Assembly (NCBI GenBank): GCA_948567375.1
Contig: OX419755.1
Location: 23,266,517-23,330,516 of the forward strand
DNA length: 64,000 nt
DNA from: Lunularia cruciata
Taxonomy: Eukaryota > Streptophyta > Marchantiopsida > Lunulariales > Lunulariaceae
Direction of reading: 5' to 3'
Shown: one piece after another, positions 35,561-46,720 of the stretch
Position numbering within the stretch: position 1 is the first letter of the stretch
How the letters are laid out: each line of letters starts with the position of its first letter
Notes under the pieces: generated by a model
What the model was told of the DNA's origin: nothing
What the model saw: only the letters and a program-made list of their open reading frames with translations
Database searches by the model: none
Translations under genes and position numbers: made by a program

Positions 35561-37593
35561 GCAAAAGAAGTCATGTAGCTCCTCAAGAACCTCCAAACTC
35601 TCCGTCTTTCCTCTCCAATAAACTTGGGTCAAAGATTTGGCTCCCAAGTATCCTCTATAACTATCACAAGAGTGGAAGATGTATTGACTAGCTGCTACAC
35701 TGGGCCCTTGGGAGTAGTAGTGTCATGCCTCCGACCACTAGAAGTCCCAACCTCTGTGTGAAAAACTCTCTCCACTCTGGCTGCAAGCTCCACATGTCCT
35801 CTAGCTGCATCCCAAGTGGACCAAAAGTGTAATCCAAGTAGCACACGCTCACCTGGATAGACTCCAAGTAGACCACTCTCCCTAGTAACTATTGGCTATG
35901 TCCCAAGAATACCATGTCCACTCGGTCTATCACCCCCAACATGTGCTTGAATTGTCTCGGTAGGCATAGAGCTCACAAGTGCCCGAGTGATGATGCCTAT
36001 CAAGTGCATCCTACGCTACTCTGCCAAGCCAAGGCTCACAATCCAAGTCAAATAGTTCACATCCATAGCTTGACCTAACACCAAACGCCTAGATACCTCT
36101 AACACTACTGAAACAGCAATAATACCGGTGTGAAAACCCATCACCCATTGTCTCTCATCGGTGTTGGGCTCCACCAATTGTTGTAACTATGAGTTCCAAA
36201 CAAGTCAAGGTCATCCTTCTCAAAAAGCATGAGAGCTTGGGAAACTCATGAGTGTGGGAAATGTGGCTCTAGGCTGTCCAACTAGGTTCACCATTGCCGT
36301 AGGTGACCTGTCAGCCACTACCATTGTCTGAGACTAACGCCCAACCTCCAAGATATCATCAACAAGGATATGGTCAAGTCGTTGAACCCATCATAATCAC
36401 GTTGTAAAACCTCTTTGGGTAAGAGGCTTGTCCACTAAAGACAAAGACAATGAGCCCGTGATCCTACCTTGGATGCATCTAACAGTATAGCAGGTCCCAT
36501 CCAAGAATGGACTTGATGTGTATTCACCACCACTCTGGTGTGAAAATTACCCATCAAAGGAATGTTCTCCAAAAGGTAAGCTAGAGAAATGGATTGATAG
36601 ACATGGAGATGTCGAAGTATATGTAACATCTCTCAAAATACTCTAGAACGGATATCCTGAAGACCCAAACCTTGGCCAACACGTGTATGTCCCTAACATG
36701 GCCACTTAGCAATCACTAAGTGAATGGGATCACCTCTCTCCAAGTCATGCCTCCCAGCTAGGAAATGTCTGCATGTAGGGTCTTCTGGTAATCCTTGACT
36801 GCTGACATCGATAATAACTCCAAATACTGATAGGCCAAGTGTGCCACATGATGTAAAGAGACTCGCCTAGCAATCTCATCTCTCTCCACATACAAGTACC
36901 TCTATACTCGTATACCTACCTGTAATACCGCAGCTAGTCCAGTGCTAATCCCACCAAACAACTCCAGTATACATATCTCCTCTATTAGATACTGCCAAGC
37001 AATGAGTGTGGTATCCAGAGGTGTCAAGGTGATCGACTCTGGAGGCTCATTCTCACACTCATCTTTTGATGGTATGAAGGCTATGCTCTAAGCCTATTGC
37101 ACCAACTAATCTGCATGTTGTTGCTTCCTCTGAACTCCACAATGAAACATCCAAGGTGAATGGAACAATCACACTTGTACTCCAAATCTAAGTGATCTCC
37201 TCTAGTACTAGAGTATCCTCGGCATGGGCATTCCTCTCCAAAAAGTCACCAAGCCAAGTAACTGCACCACTAAAATTTGAAATTGATGTTGTCATGGTCC
37301 CGAATTGTAGTGAGCTAAGATTGCCACTATTGAAGCGTACTATTAAGCAACATACTTGTCCCTCACCAGACTGCCAACTTGGTCTATAGGAAGTTGTCTC
37401 CTCCTAATAGTCAATGTTTAAACCCATGGGGTATAGCATTGCTCCACCCACTAGCACATCATATGACTCAACTATGGTCACAATAGCCTGAGCTCTCACC
37501 ATCGAGCTATTAGTTGGATGACCAAACTACTTGGACAACAAGCTGCTCACGTGTGATGTACTATATCAAACCACCACCTAGAGATATTTGGAT

Positions 37594-38169
37594 CTAAAAT
37601 GGACACCTCTCCACATTGGTCTTCTGTAACTCCAAATTGACAACTACAACCTTCCCCGACATAAGGGGTTGCACACCAGAGTCAAATAAGACTCTTTGTG
37701 GTATATAGACCTTACTCGAAGGTCTTGCCAAATGGAAAATCCCCCTTTGGTTATCCAATAGGACAACACTAGGTGTGAACCGCACTCTCTTAAAGGTTGG
37801 TCTAGTTGGTAACTCCTCCAATCTAGCCATTGCTGCTTGCCGTAAACCACTCATTGTTGAGCGGATCTCATGCTCCTCAACCAAGTCAACTCCACTATCA
37901 ACCACCTCTGCTCTTGTAATAAGTACCACATCATCTTTACCCTCAAAAAGCGTGATAGCCAACCGGAACACTGGGGTTGGGTCAACTTCCAATGTAAACA
38001 TGTCACTGGCTGAAAACAAAGGGCATCGCATAATCAACTGAGCCGCCCTTAACATCATGCTAGACTCTATCTGTGTAGTAGTAGGTGGCTGACTAGTAGG
38101 TAGTCCATCATGCACCCCATCACCAACTACCACACCTACACTAGGACATCTAGGAGCCATGGATGTCAT
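37594..38169 (-). pseudogene. Gag/protease region of the PHD-type gypsy element
   Basis: A 191-codon open frame carries the retropepsin-type active-site motif FDSG (DSG at 37675-37683) preceded by YIPQRVL. The upstream part is the gag-pol linker. It ends in a stop nine codons short of the TTGG-rich flap region. This is the longest open part of the element, but its neighbours are broken. Confidence 0.7.
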
Positions 38170-39757
38170 CTGAATGCCTCAAATAGCATGAAAGATTGGA
38201 GAAGTGTGACCTATCTCCCAATCTCTCTTCTTTGTAGGTCCAACTCCTTTGATGCTCCTCTAGGCTCTAGAGCACGTATTACACTCCTAGTGACTGTTGT
38301 AGATGCATCCACCTATGCTGCTCCGCACATGAATTCCAAAGCATCTCTATCACCAACATATGAGGTGGAAGTCACCGCACCCAAATCTGATCTCCTCTGA
38401 GCAATAGCCATACTAGCCAATCTCTACTCCAATTGCTCAATCCGAGTAACCATAGTTGTATCAAAAGTAAAGGCAGGTATTGCATCCCTACTAGGTGTAA
38501 ATCCTCTACCACCACCTCTACCACCTCATCCTCTATGAATTGGAACTCCTCTACTACCTGCCATAGCAGCCCTACCACCCCATAACTTTGGGTGTAGGTC
38601 AAAGCATCGGTCACTAGAATGACCATATTTGTGACAATGCTCACATTGTCTCTATGCTGGTTGTGATGCACCAAAGGTATCAAGTCCGCTGCCTTGAGTA
38701 CACTCTCTCTTATGATGAGGTCCACTACAAGTCCAACAAGCAACACTACCACTCATAGGTTGTTGCTAACCCAAAAATGAAGGTAAGGGTCTAACTATAA
38801 TAGGCCCTCCACTTGCTCCATAGGATCTAGGCTATCCATCTTGTCCTCAAAAACCAATTGGGTATGGTGCACTCTGTTGCACTCTAGAAGAAGTCACAAC
38901 TATGGATGAGGTCTCCCTACCAAATCTAGATGTCACCACTCTCTCTTCCACCATGTTGAGTTCAATATGCTCAACTAAACCAAAGATCACTGCCAAAGTA
39001 GGCAAAGTAGCCTATAACAACATAGCATCACGAACTCTACGTTGCAATTCCCTCTACGGTATCCCATACCAAAACAAGACTGCCTAGGCCTCAGTTACTC
39101 CTTGAGTGAAAGAGATCAGCCGCCTCATGCAAGTGTATGCCTCACGTAGGCTCTCTCCAACCTTTTGTTTGAACTCCTACAAGCTTCTTAGCTTGTCAAT
39201 CCGCACTCCTTGGTAGTTCTACCTCAAAAACTAGAAGAACTCCACCATGGAGTTAAACCCTAGTACCACACCACCTCCTACAATGGTACCTCCACTCATG
39301 GTAGCACTATCTCCAATTAGTGCACCTCCACTGATCCACCAACACTACTTGAGCTAGAGCTCATGGGTACAACCGATCTACTCCTAGCAACCAAGCTTGA
39401 AGTGATGGAGATATAGTTTGGAGACAAATATTGTCTCCATAACTCAATGAGCTCTCCTAAACTCATGGTAGTTGTCCATCGGTGGACCTTCCAAATGCTG
39501 AAACAACCCCTTCCATGCCATGAAGGGTGTAAACAAAGTCGGTTCTGCATATGTTGCAGATCATACCAACTATCAAACTCCTAGATGAAGTCATCCAACT
39601 CAATGGTACCCACTGTACTAAAGTAACGCCTAGGGTATTTAGAGGACCCATAAATCTTGTCCATGTCCCACAAAAATGGTGCGAACACACCGAGTACACT
39701 CTCAACTGAATTAGCTCTTGTGTCAAATTCCAACTAAGAGTCAATCTCCTCCCTCAT
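38170..39757 (-). pseudogene. Gag remnant with two zinc knuckles
   Basis: The frame opens at an ATG at 39757 (MREEIDS, then a stop) just after the primer-binding site. Further on are a WDMDKIY block and then two knuckles. One is CEHCHKYGHSSDRC (canonical CX2CX4HX4C, 38604-38645). The other is a slightly short CWTCSGPHHKREC (38700-38738). Several stops are present. The inverted copy at 43.4-44.7 kb carries the same gag. Confidence 0.75.
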
Positions 39758-39770
39758 TGAGACCTAAGAT

Positions 39771-39784
39771 ACAGGTTGATACCA
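39771..39784 (-). promoter_or_regulatory. Primer-binding site of the PHD-type gypsy element
   Basis: The minus strand reads TGGTATCAACCTGT here, matching the start of the usual plant primer-binding site for initiator Met-tRNA (TGGTATCAGAGC) in eight bases. It sits 14 bases before the gag ATG. The same signal, CGGTATCAACTTGT, is at 43414-43427 in the inverted copy. It marks the inner edge of the 5' LTR. Confidence 0.6.
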
Positions 39785-39786
39785 AG

Positions 39787-41273
39787 TGCCATTCCAAGTA
39801 AACCCATTGCATATTGCAGGGCTCAATCCTCTGGAATCCCCAAAGAACTTGGTTGTGACAAAGTAACTGCAATTGCAACCTCAAACCGGAACCATAAACT
39901 TCAATCGCAATCGCAAGTACCCCACCAACAGCCAACACCAACTAAGCACCACCAAGTGCCAATACTCGCGGAACACCACCCACTAATGTGACTCTAACTG
40001 AGATAACTACACTAGGAGAAAGTGCAACTTGTAATTTGCCATTATAACATGCACTCTCATGGTCTGCATATCATCACTCCCTGCTTCACTGGGGAGAAAC
40101 AAAGGTAGTCTGACTAGTCATCCCTCCAGCCTCACTACCAAGAGCACACTAGAACACCAACGTTCTAAATTCAGGGTGCCTCACATAAACATGGTGCACA
40201 AACAGGAAGCAAAAGAATGGAGGGAGTCCAATCACAAGAAATCTAAATGAAAACACTCCATCTCATAAAGCAAAACGGGACTAACTCTACCACCATTTGG
40301 CATTTGACATAAGAGAAGTTTATATCTACGTCCTAAGTTACCAAGATCACCAAGAATGGGATCAAACTGCCTCTCCTAGCCAAAGCTACAAGTGTATAGA
40401 TAATAATGGTCCAATCACTAGGATAACAAGTGATGGGGTACCAGTACCTAAAATTCTTGTTCCTAGACGGGTGCCCTAGCACGAGTCTAGGAACAAGAGA
40501 TTTAGGGGTCAAACCCTATTGTGCACTAGCAAGATGGGCAAGATGGGCAAATTTTGCCAAACAATGACCAAGATCTACTCTAAACTAGCTAGCTTCACGC
40601 CAGCAAGCAAGCGTGCTAGCCTTTTTAGGCCTTCGTAGCTCCTCATAGCCCACAACCTCTGCCTCAAAGCCTCTAAATGCCCAAATGAGACCTTTCTTCT
40701 TGTTACTTTGAACCTCCTCTAAATTTGGCAAAACTCCTTCAAATTTGGCAAAAACTCCACCAACTCTAGCCAAAATCTGCAACTTCAAAACTCCTCCACA
40801 TCTAGCAAAACTCCTCAAAATTTGGCCAAAATTTGATGTAAACTCTAGCAAACATTTGACATAAACCTTAAATTTGGCTAACCGCCAAATCCTCCACTAA
40901 CTCTCCACTCAAGCCAAACTAAATTAATGGGTTTTTCCAAATCATAAATTCACAAGAATAGGTTCCCAACTCCACCTTCAATTTTACTTTCTGAGCCCAA
41001 CTTGAAACAAATTGGTCATGCCTTCACCTCTTGAGCTCAAAATCACAACCACTGCTCAAAAATTGCTTCTTCTTTGCTAAAAAATTGGCCAGCGCTTCCG
41101 CACAATGTCTGCTTTCCTGTTAAATCTGCATCAAGCAACAAGGTTATGCATACTAGGGAAAACTTGAACTTTGATTGAGTTACCAACAATCCACTACACT
41201 TGGAGATACCACCAACACTCACAATTTCTGCACCCAATTTCCCCCTAACTTCACTTCTCTAATGTAGTCAGAT
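39787..41273 (-). repeat. 5' LTR-like leader of the PHD-type gypsy element
   Basis: About 1.5 kb upstream of the primer-binding site have no coding content. They align in reverse complement with 41.71-43.40 kb, once the solo LTR there is removed. Matching blocks include TTTGGCATTTGACATAA versus its complement near 42360, and the 40900-40980 block versus 41745-41860. This is presumably the 5' LTR. Its outer end and its 3' partner were not found. Confidence 0.5.
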
Positions 41274-41700
41274 CGCTTATAACTCTCAAATTAACTCAAC
41301 TCAAATCAATACTTGATTTGTCACTCTATAAACTGCCAACAACTGGGTATTGATTTTAGTCAAGCCACACACACTCTAGTTAAGAGAATCCAGGTGACAC
41401 TCACCAGCCTCTGTCCACCATAGCCAAGAACTCCAAGGCTCAACATCAAAGAAGTGAGCTCTCTAGAGTTGCACTTCAAAAGTATACTCTGGACTTGAGC
41501 TAGGTTTGAAACCCTAACGGTCTCGCTGATAGCATACTCGACAGTGCGAATGGTGCAAAGTGACGGTGGGTCCACCATGAAGTCAGTACCCTAAACACGA
41601 AATTTGACCGTCAAAAAGTAATCTATGGGAAATTGCTAGAATACCTCTAACTACTATCACTGCAGGTTGAATGGCCAAGCAATCTAGATGAGAGACTACA
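41274..41700. repeat. 428-bp LTR-like repeat, right copy
   Basis: This is the diverged second copy of the 31124-31551 unit, in the same orientation, ending GAGACTACA. It lies exactly between the two inverted gypsy copies. Its left end is eroded (CGCTTATAAC instead of TGTTTATAAC). Confidence 0.65.
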
Positions 41701-42533
41701 AATAGTATGACAGCCGAAGAGGTGAAATTAAGGTCAATTTGGTGTGAATTGAGCTTGAATGGCAAAATTGAAGTTGAAATTGGGAACATATCTCTTTGAA
41801 TTAGAGATTTGGAAATCCTCATCATCTCAATTTGGCTCGAGTTGAGAATTAGAAGAGGATTTGGTGGTCAGCCAATTATAGAGGAGATGTATCAGATTAG
41901 TGGGAGTTGCTTAGAGTTGGATGTTGCACAAATTTCTCTAGCTAGTGCTCAAGTTGGCTTGGGTTGGATGAAGCTTGGCCAAATTTAGAAAGGGTTCAAA
42001 TTGGCACAAAGAAAGGCCTTATTTGGTTGCATTTTAGTTTAGAGGCTTCGAGGCAAAAAGGTTGTGGGCTAGAGAGGCTACAACGGGCAAGAAACCAACT
42101 TGTTGGCATGAGGCTAGCTAGTTTAGATGGGTTTTTGATCACCATTTGCAAAAATCTACTCACTCTTCTAATTGTACACAATAAGGTTTAAACTCTAGAT
42201 CTTTGGTTCCTAGATTGATGCCCTAACCAATTGATCGACCTTCACTTGTTGTCCTAGTGACTAGTAGATTGATACTTATACACATGTAAATTTGGCTAGG
42301 AAATACAATTTGGTCTCATCCTTGGTGGCTTAAGAGTAGGTAGACACTCTTATTATGTCAAATGCCAAATGGTGGCAGAGTCAATCCGATGTTGATTTAT
42401 GAGATGGAGAGTTTGGTTTAGACTTCTTGTGATGGGACTCCTTCCATTCTTTGCTTCTTGTTTGTGCACCATGTTTGTGTGAGGTGCCTAAAATTTAGAG
42501 TGTTGGTGCTATGGTATGCTCTCGGTAGTGAGG

Positions 42534-43134
42534 TGTAATACTTTGAAGATAGAAGAACTCTCCAAGAGAAATGCAAGAGAGAAAATATGAGCTTCACATT
42601 CAATACTCTAATGCCCTAAAGGAGCACCTTTTCTTTATGATATAGCAAAAAGGATCCATTCAAAGGAAGCTCCACCCTTGGATCAAATAGATGGATTGGT
42701 GACATATCAACGAGCTCTACCCTTAGATTAGTTGCTTTGATGTGTGACATGTCGGTCCTTGTCCTATCTGGTTGGTTAAATAGGTTCAACTAGAAGGAAT
42801 CTTTATAGAATCTTCTTATATGAATCTCATAATCACATGGGTGAGGTACCATTGGAAAGCTCTCGATGAAACAAACTTAATGGGAGGAAGGCTAGCCTTT
42901 CTTGCATTGGGAAGGAGGAAAATCTATACATTTTTGAGGCTTAATTCATCTATTTAGGCCTCCAAAATTGGCTCTAAAGTTTTGAGGCTATTTTGGGCTC
43001 TTGCCCTATTAATAGAAGTACTCTTTTGGTGATATCTCTATCTAATCTACTTAGTCCAGCATATATAACTCCCTCCTAAATTTTACCAAACCAATTTTCA
43101 CCTCTAGATAATATATTTAGCTATTGGTATTACA
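42534..43134. mobile_element. Solo LTR, second copy of the 34.3-kb family
   Basis: A 601-bp insertion begins TGTAATACTTTGAAG and ends TATTGGTATTACA. It aligns along its length with the 34314-35052 solo LTR, in the same orientation. The flanks are TGAGG (42529-42533) and TGTGG (43135-43139), a target duplication with one change. It disrupts the leader of the inverted gypsy copy. Confidence 0.85.
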
Positions 43135-44735
43135 TGTGGCTAGAGTGATGACCAATCATACAATCTATGTTTCTCTCTAATGAGGCAAGAAGTGAGTGAA
43201 TTTTGTGATGGTAGGTACAAGTCACCCTTTCCTCTAGTGCAATTATCATAGTTACAGTTATATTAGTTGGTGGTGGCACTTGGTGGTGATCCTTGGTGAA
43301 GTATCTATGGTAGTTACGGTTACGATTTGAGTTACATTATCACAACAGAGTTCTTTGGAGAATCTAGAGGAGATATCACTATACTGTGTAGTGGGTTTAT
43401 ACAAAGTGGCACTCGGTATCAACTTGTATCTCAAATCCTAATGAGGGAGGAAATTGACTCCGATTTGGAGTTTAACATAGGAGTTGATTCAATTGAGAGT
43501 GCACTTGGTATGTGTGTCTGCATTATTGTTGTGGGACATGGATAAGATTTATGTGGCCTTCAAAGGCCCAAGTGTTACTCTAGTACAATGGGTACCATTG
43601 AGTTGGATGACTTCATCCAAGAGTTTGATAGTTGATGTGATTTCTATAGATGCAAAACCTAACTTTGTTCACACCCTTCATGGCATGGAAGGGTTGTTTC
43701 AACACTTAGAGGGTCCACCTATGGATGACTATCATGAGTTCATGAGTTCAAGAGAGCTCACTTGGAGGAGATCAAGCTATGGAAATAGTATTGCTCTTCA
43801 AACTACTTCTCCATCACTTCATGCTCAATTGCTAGGGATAGATCAATAGTACCCACGAGTTCTAGCTCTAGTAGCATTAATGGATCTAGTGGAGGTGCAC
43901 TAGTTGGAAATGATGCTACAACAAATGAGTGTACCATTACAAGAGGTGGTGTAGTACTTGAGTTTAACCCCATCGTGTAGTTCTTCTAGTGCTTGAGGCA
44001 AAACTACTAGGGAGTGTAAATTGACAAGTTGAGGAGCTTGTAGGAGTTCCAACCAAAGGCCTACACAAGGCATACACTTGCATGAGACTGCTTATCAGTT
44101 TCACTCAAGGAGTTATTGATCCGATTGATCCAATTTTGGTATGGGATCCTAGACAAGGAGTTGTGATGTAGAGTACATGATGTTACATTGTTACAAGCTA
44201 CTTCACCTACTTTGACAGTGGAGTTTAGTTTAGCTAAGCGCATTGAGCTCAACATGGTGGAGGAGAGAGTGGTGACATCTAGATTTGGTAGGGAGACCTC
44301 ATCCATAGTTATTAATTCTCACTCGTTCTAGAGAGCAATAGAGTGCACCATGCCATGTTTGCTTCCAAGGACAAAGTGGACAGCCCAAATCCTATGGAGC
44401 GAGTGGAGGGCCTAGTGTAGCTAGACCCTTACCTTCATTTCAGGTCACAGTAGCTAGTTAGTTGTGGTGTTGCTTGTTAGATTTTGGTGGACCTCATCAC
44501 AAGAGAGAGTGCACTCAGGGTAGTGGACATGATATCTCTAGTGTATCATAGCCAGCACATAAACAATGTGACCATTGCCATAGATTTGGTCATACTAATG
44601 ATTGATGATTTGAACTTCACCCGGAGTTACAAAGTGGTAGGGCTGCTATGGCAGGTGGTAGAGGAGCTCCAAGTCATAGAGGATGAGGTAGTAGAAGTGG
44701 TGGTAGAGGATCCACACCTTATAGGGGTGTAATAT

Positions 44736-45423
44736 TGTAACACCCATTGATGCATGTATGCTCTATAGGGATATTAAATTTGGTATTGCAAGTAGTGGAG
44801 AAATATGATCTAGAGTTTAGCTAAGCTTTTATATTAGTCATGATTAGCTAGAGTTAGTCCTAGCTAAGATAAAGGTGACCCTATTCTAGAAGAAAGGAAA
44901 GAGTGAGCACAACTATTTTGTCTTCTAGTTTATTGACTTTGTATTATTCCTAGTTATTTGACTTTGAGGAAAGAGTTGAAAGCTCTTAGGCCTACAAGCC
45001 TTGTTGGTGTGGTCTTTTCTTATAGTCCAAAGATAGCCCATGTGAAGAAATCCTTGACTTAGTTTGTAGGTGAGGATAAGACCACCTACCCATGGGATTA
45101 TTATTCTTAAGTACTTGGATATTCATTTAGAATTTTCACTTTATTTGACTTTTAGCCTAGTAACTTGAGTTACTCCAGTAATTATTAACATTGGTGTGTA
45201 AATTTTTTATAAGTATATAAGCTAGGAGTGAGGAGGTATTGATCATCCTTTCATTTGCAACTATCGCTCTCTCATTGAGTTCTCTACTAAGCAATGTCTT
45301 AAGTATTGGAGTTTTAGCCTTGGTGGAGTGTGATGGAGTTGGGATTCCTTGCCTTCTTAGTCCATGGTGCGCTACCTCAATAGCCATTAGTCATTTATCT
45401 TAGTTGAGAGACCAGCCGGTTCA
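44736..45423. mobile_element. Solo LTR-like insertion in the inverted gag copy
   Basis: Comparison with the minus-strand gag shows an extra 688 bases here, beginning TGTAACACCC and ending GGTTCA. The flanks TAATAT and CAATAC are imperfect duplicates of the uninterrupted sequence (GCAATAC in the other copy). A TATA-like stretch lies near 45215. It has no coding capacity. It belongs to a different family from the TGTAAT solo LTRs. Confidence 0.7.
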
Positions 45424-45575
45424 CAATACTTGCCCTTGCTTTTGATACAACTATGGCTACTCGGATTGAGCAATTTGGAGCAAAGATTGGGTAGCATGGC
45501 TATAGCTCAAAGGAGATCAGATTTAGGTGTTGAGGCTTCCACCTCTTATGTTGGGGAAAGAGACACCTTGGACTT

Positions 45576-46720
45576 TATCTGCAAAGTAGCAAAGGTACTG
45601 AGGATCACAAAAGATGTCTCGGTACCAAAATCACTCAAGCAACTCCATCAATTGAAGGACTTATGGATAGACTCATGCCCAAAACTATAGGGTATACCTA
45701 ATACGCTTAGGCAACTCCATCTATTGGACAAATGTCAAATATTATTGTGCTTGTGCCTACAAGCTTAACCTTATATGCCCAAGCAACTCCAGCAAACCTG
45801 CAAGCTATACCGGATACTCTCGGGCAACTCCAGCAAACCTATAGGCTAAACAAGCTATACCAAATATGCTCAAGCAACTCCAGCAATTGGAAAAATTATG
45901 TATATTATCGTGCCTAAACCCCCATGCTTTATTGCATATCCTCAGACAACTCCAACAATTGAGGATACGCTTGGGCTACTCTAGCAATTGAAAAAGAAAA
46001 GATATTGTAGAGATACGGTCGTGCCCAAACCTGCAGGCTATGCTGGATATGTTGTGCCCAAACCTCCGGCTACTGGCTATGACTACTACTGTCCAACAAT
46101 TGCAATTGTTGGGGACATAGAAAGAGATTGACTCAAACCACTATAAAATTTTAAGATACTCAAGTGACCTAACTTGCAGGTTCTAGTGGAGACACTTGGG
46201 CAACTCTAGCAATTGTATACTAGTAGAGATTCTCAAGTGCTCAAACCTATGGGCTCTATTGGATATAATGGGACAACTCTAAGGACCATGGATGTTAAGG
46301 ATCTATAGGTGCCAAAACCTTTGAATTCTACCTTATACACTAGGGCAACTTTGGTGACCTTGGTTGGTAAGGATCCATGGGTGCCCCAACCTATAAGCTC
46401 TATCCAATACACTCATGCAACTCCAGGCACTGTATGACTTATTTAGGGGACTCACACTTGAACTTGCAAGCCCTACTAGGTGCACTCGTGCAACCCCAAC
46501 CATTAGACTCCTTAGAGATCTATGAGTGCAAGAACCTTTGGACTTTATAATCATGCAGCTTGAGCACATGCATGACTTAAACGTATGTTCATGCTTGAAC
46601 CTCCAAGCTTGACTTGATACACTCTAGCAACTCTTGCAATTACAGAAGTTATACATATGGTCGTGCTCGAGTACAAGCGCTACTGGATGCAATTGGGCAA
46701 TTGCTCTATATATATATACC
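45576..46720 (+). pseudogene. Decayed LRR gene fragment, left part
   Basis: A run of degenerate units of about 70 bases carries the phrase GCAACTCCAGCAATTG again and again, each giving a LxQLQQLxxLxIxxCPxL type leucine-rich repeat in one frame or another (for example SLKQLHQLKDLWIDSCPKL at about 45.63 kb). More than ten units can be followed to about 46.7 kb, with many stops and frameshifts. This LRR style is that of NLR or related intracellular receptors, not of the secreted LRR gene at 24-26 kb. No NB-ARC motif was found. Confidence 0.65.

Larger units (their letters stand above)
31673..39786 (-). mobile_element. Decayed Ty3/gypsy element with C-terminal PHD finger
   Basis: This is a minus-strand LTR retrotransposon. 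The order from 39.8 kb leftward is primer-binding site, gag with two zinc knuckles, aspartic protease, reverse transcriptase, RNase H, integrase and PHD finger. The protease-RT-RNase H-integrase order is that of Ty3/gypsy. The reading frame has dozens of stops and frameshifts, so it is dead. Many stops stand where relatives have CAG, CAA or CGA. The RT region is interrupted by a solo LTR at 34314-35052. The stretch 35.6-37.6 kb between protease and RT is very degraded. A partial inverted copy starts at 41.7 kb. Exact element ends are unresolved. Confidence 0.85.
41701..45575 (+). mobile_element. Inverted, truncated copy of the PHD-type gypsy element
   Basis: This plus-strand copy contains the LTR-like leader, the primer-binding site (43414-43427) and gag from ATG 43441 (MREEIDSDLE). 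The gag continues to the zinc-knuckle region near 44.6 kb and a last block at 45.43-45.57 kb. It has no protease, RT or integrase. Two LTR-sized insertions (42534-43134 and 44736-45423) interrupt it. It is truncated at about 45575, where LRR-type sequence begins. With the minus-strand element it forms a large imperfect inverted repeat. Confidence 0.8.

Noticed and set aside
38902..39087. Matching frames beginning MDEVSLPNLDVTTLSSTMLSS at 38.9 kb (+) and 44.3 kb (-)
   Set aside because: They look conserved but are antisense to the duplicated gag; the similarity comes from the repeat, not from selection on this frame.
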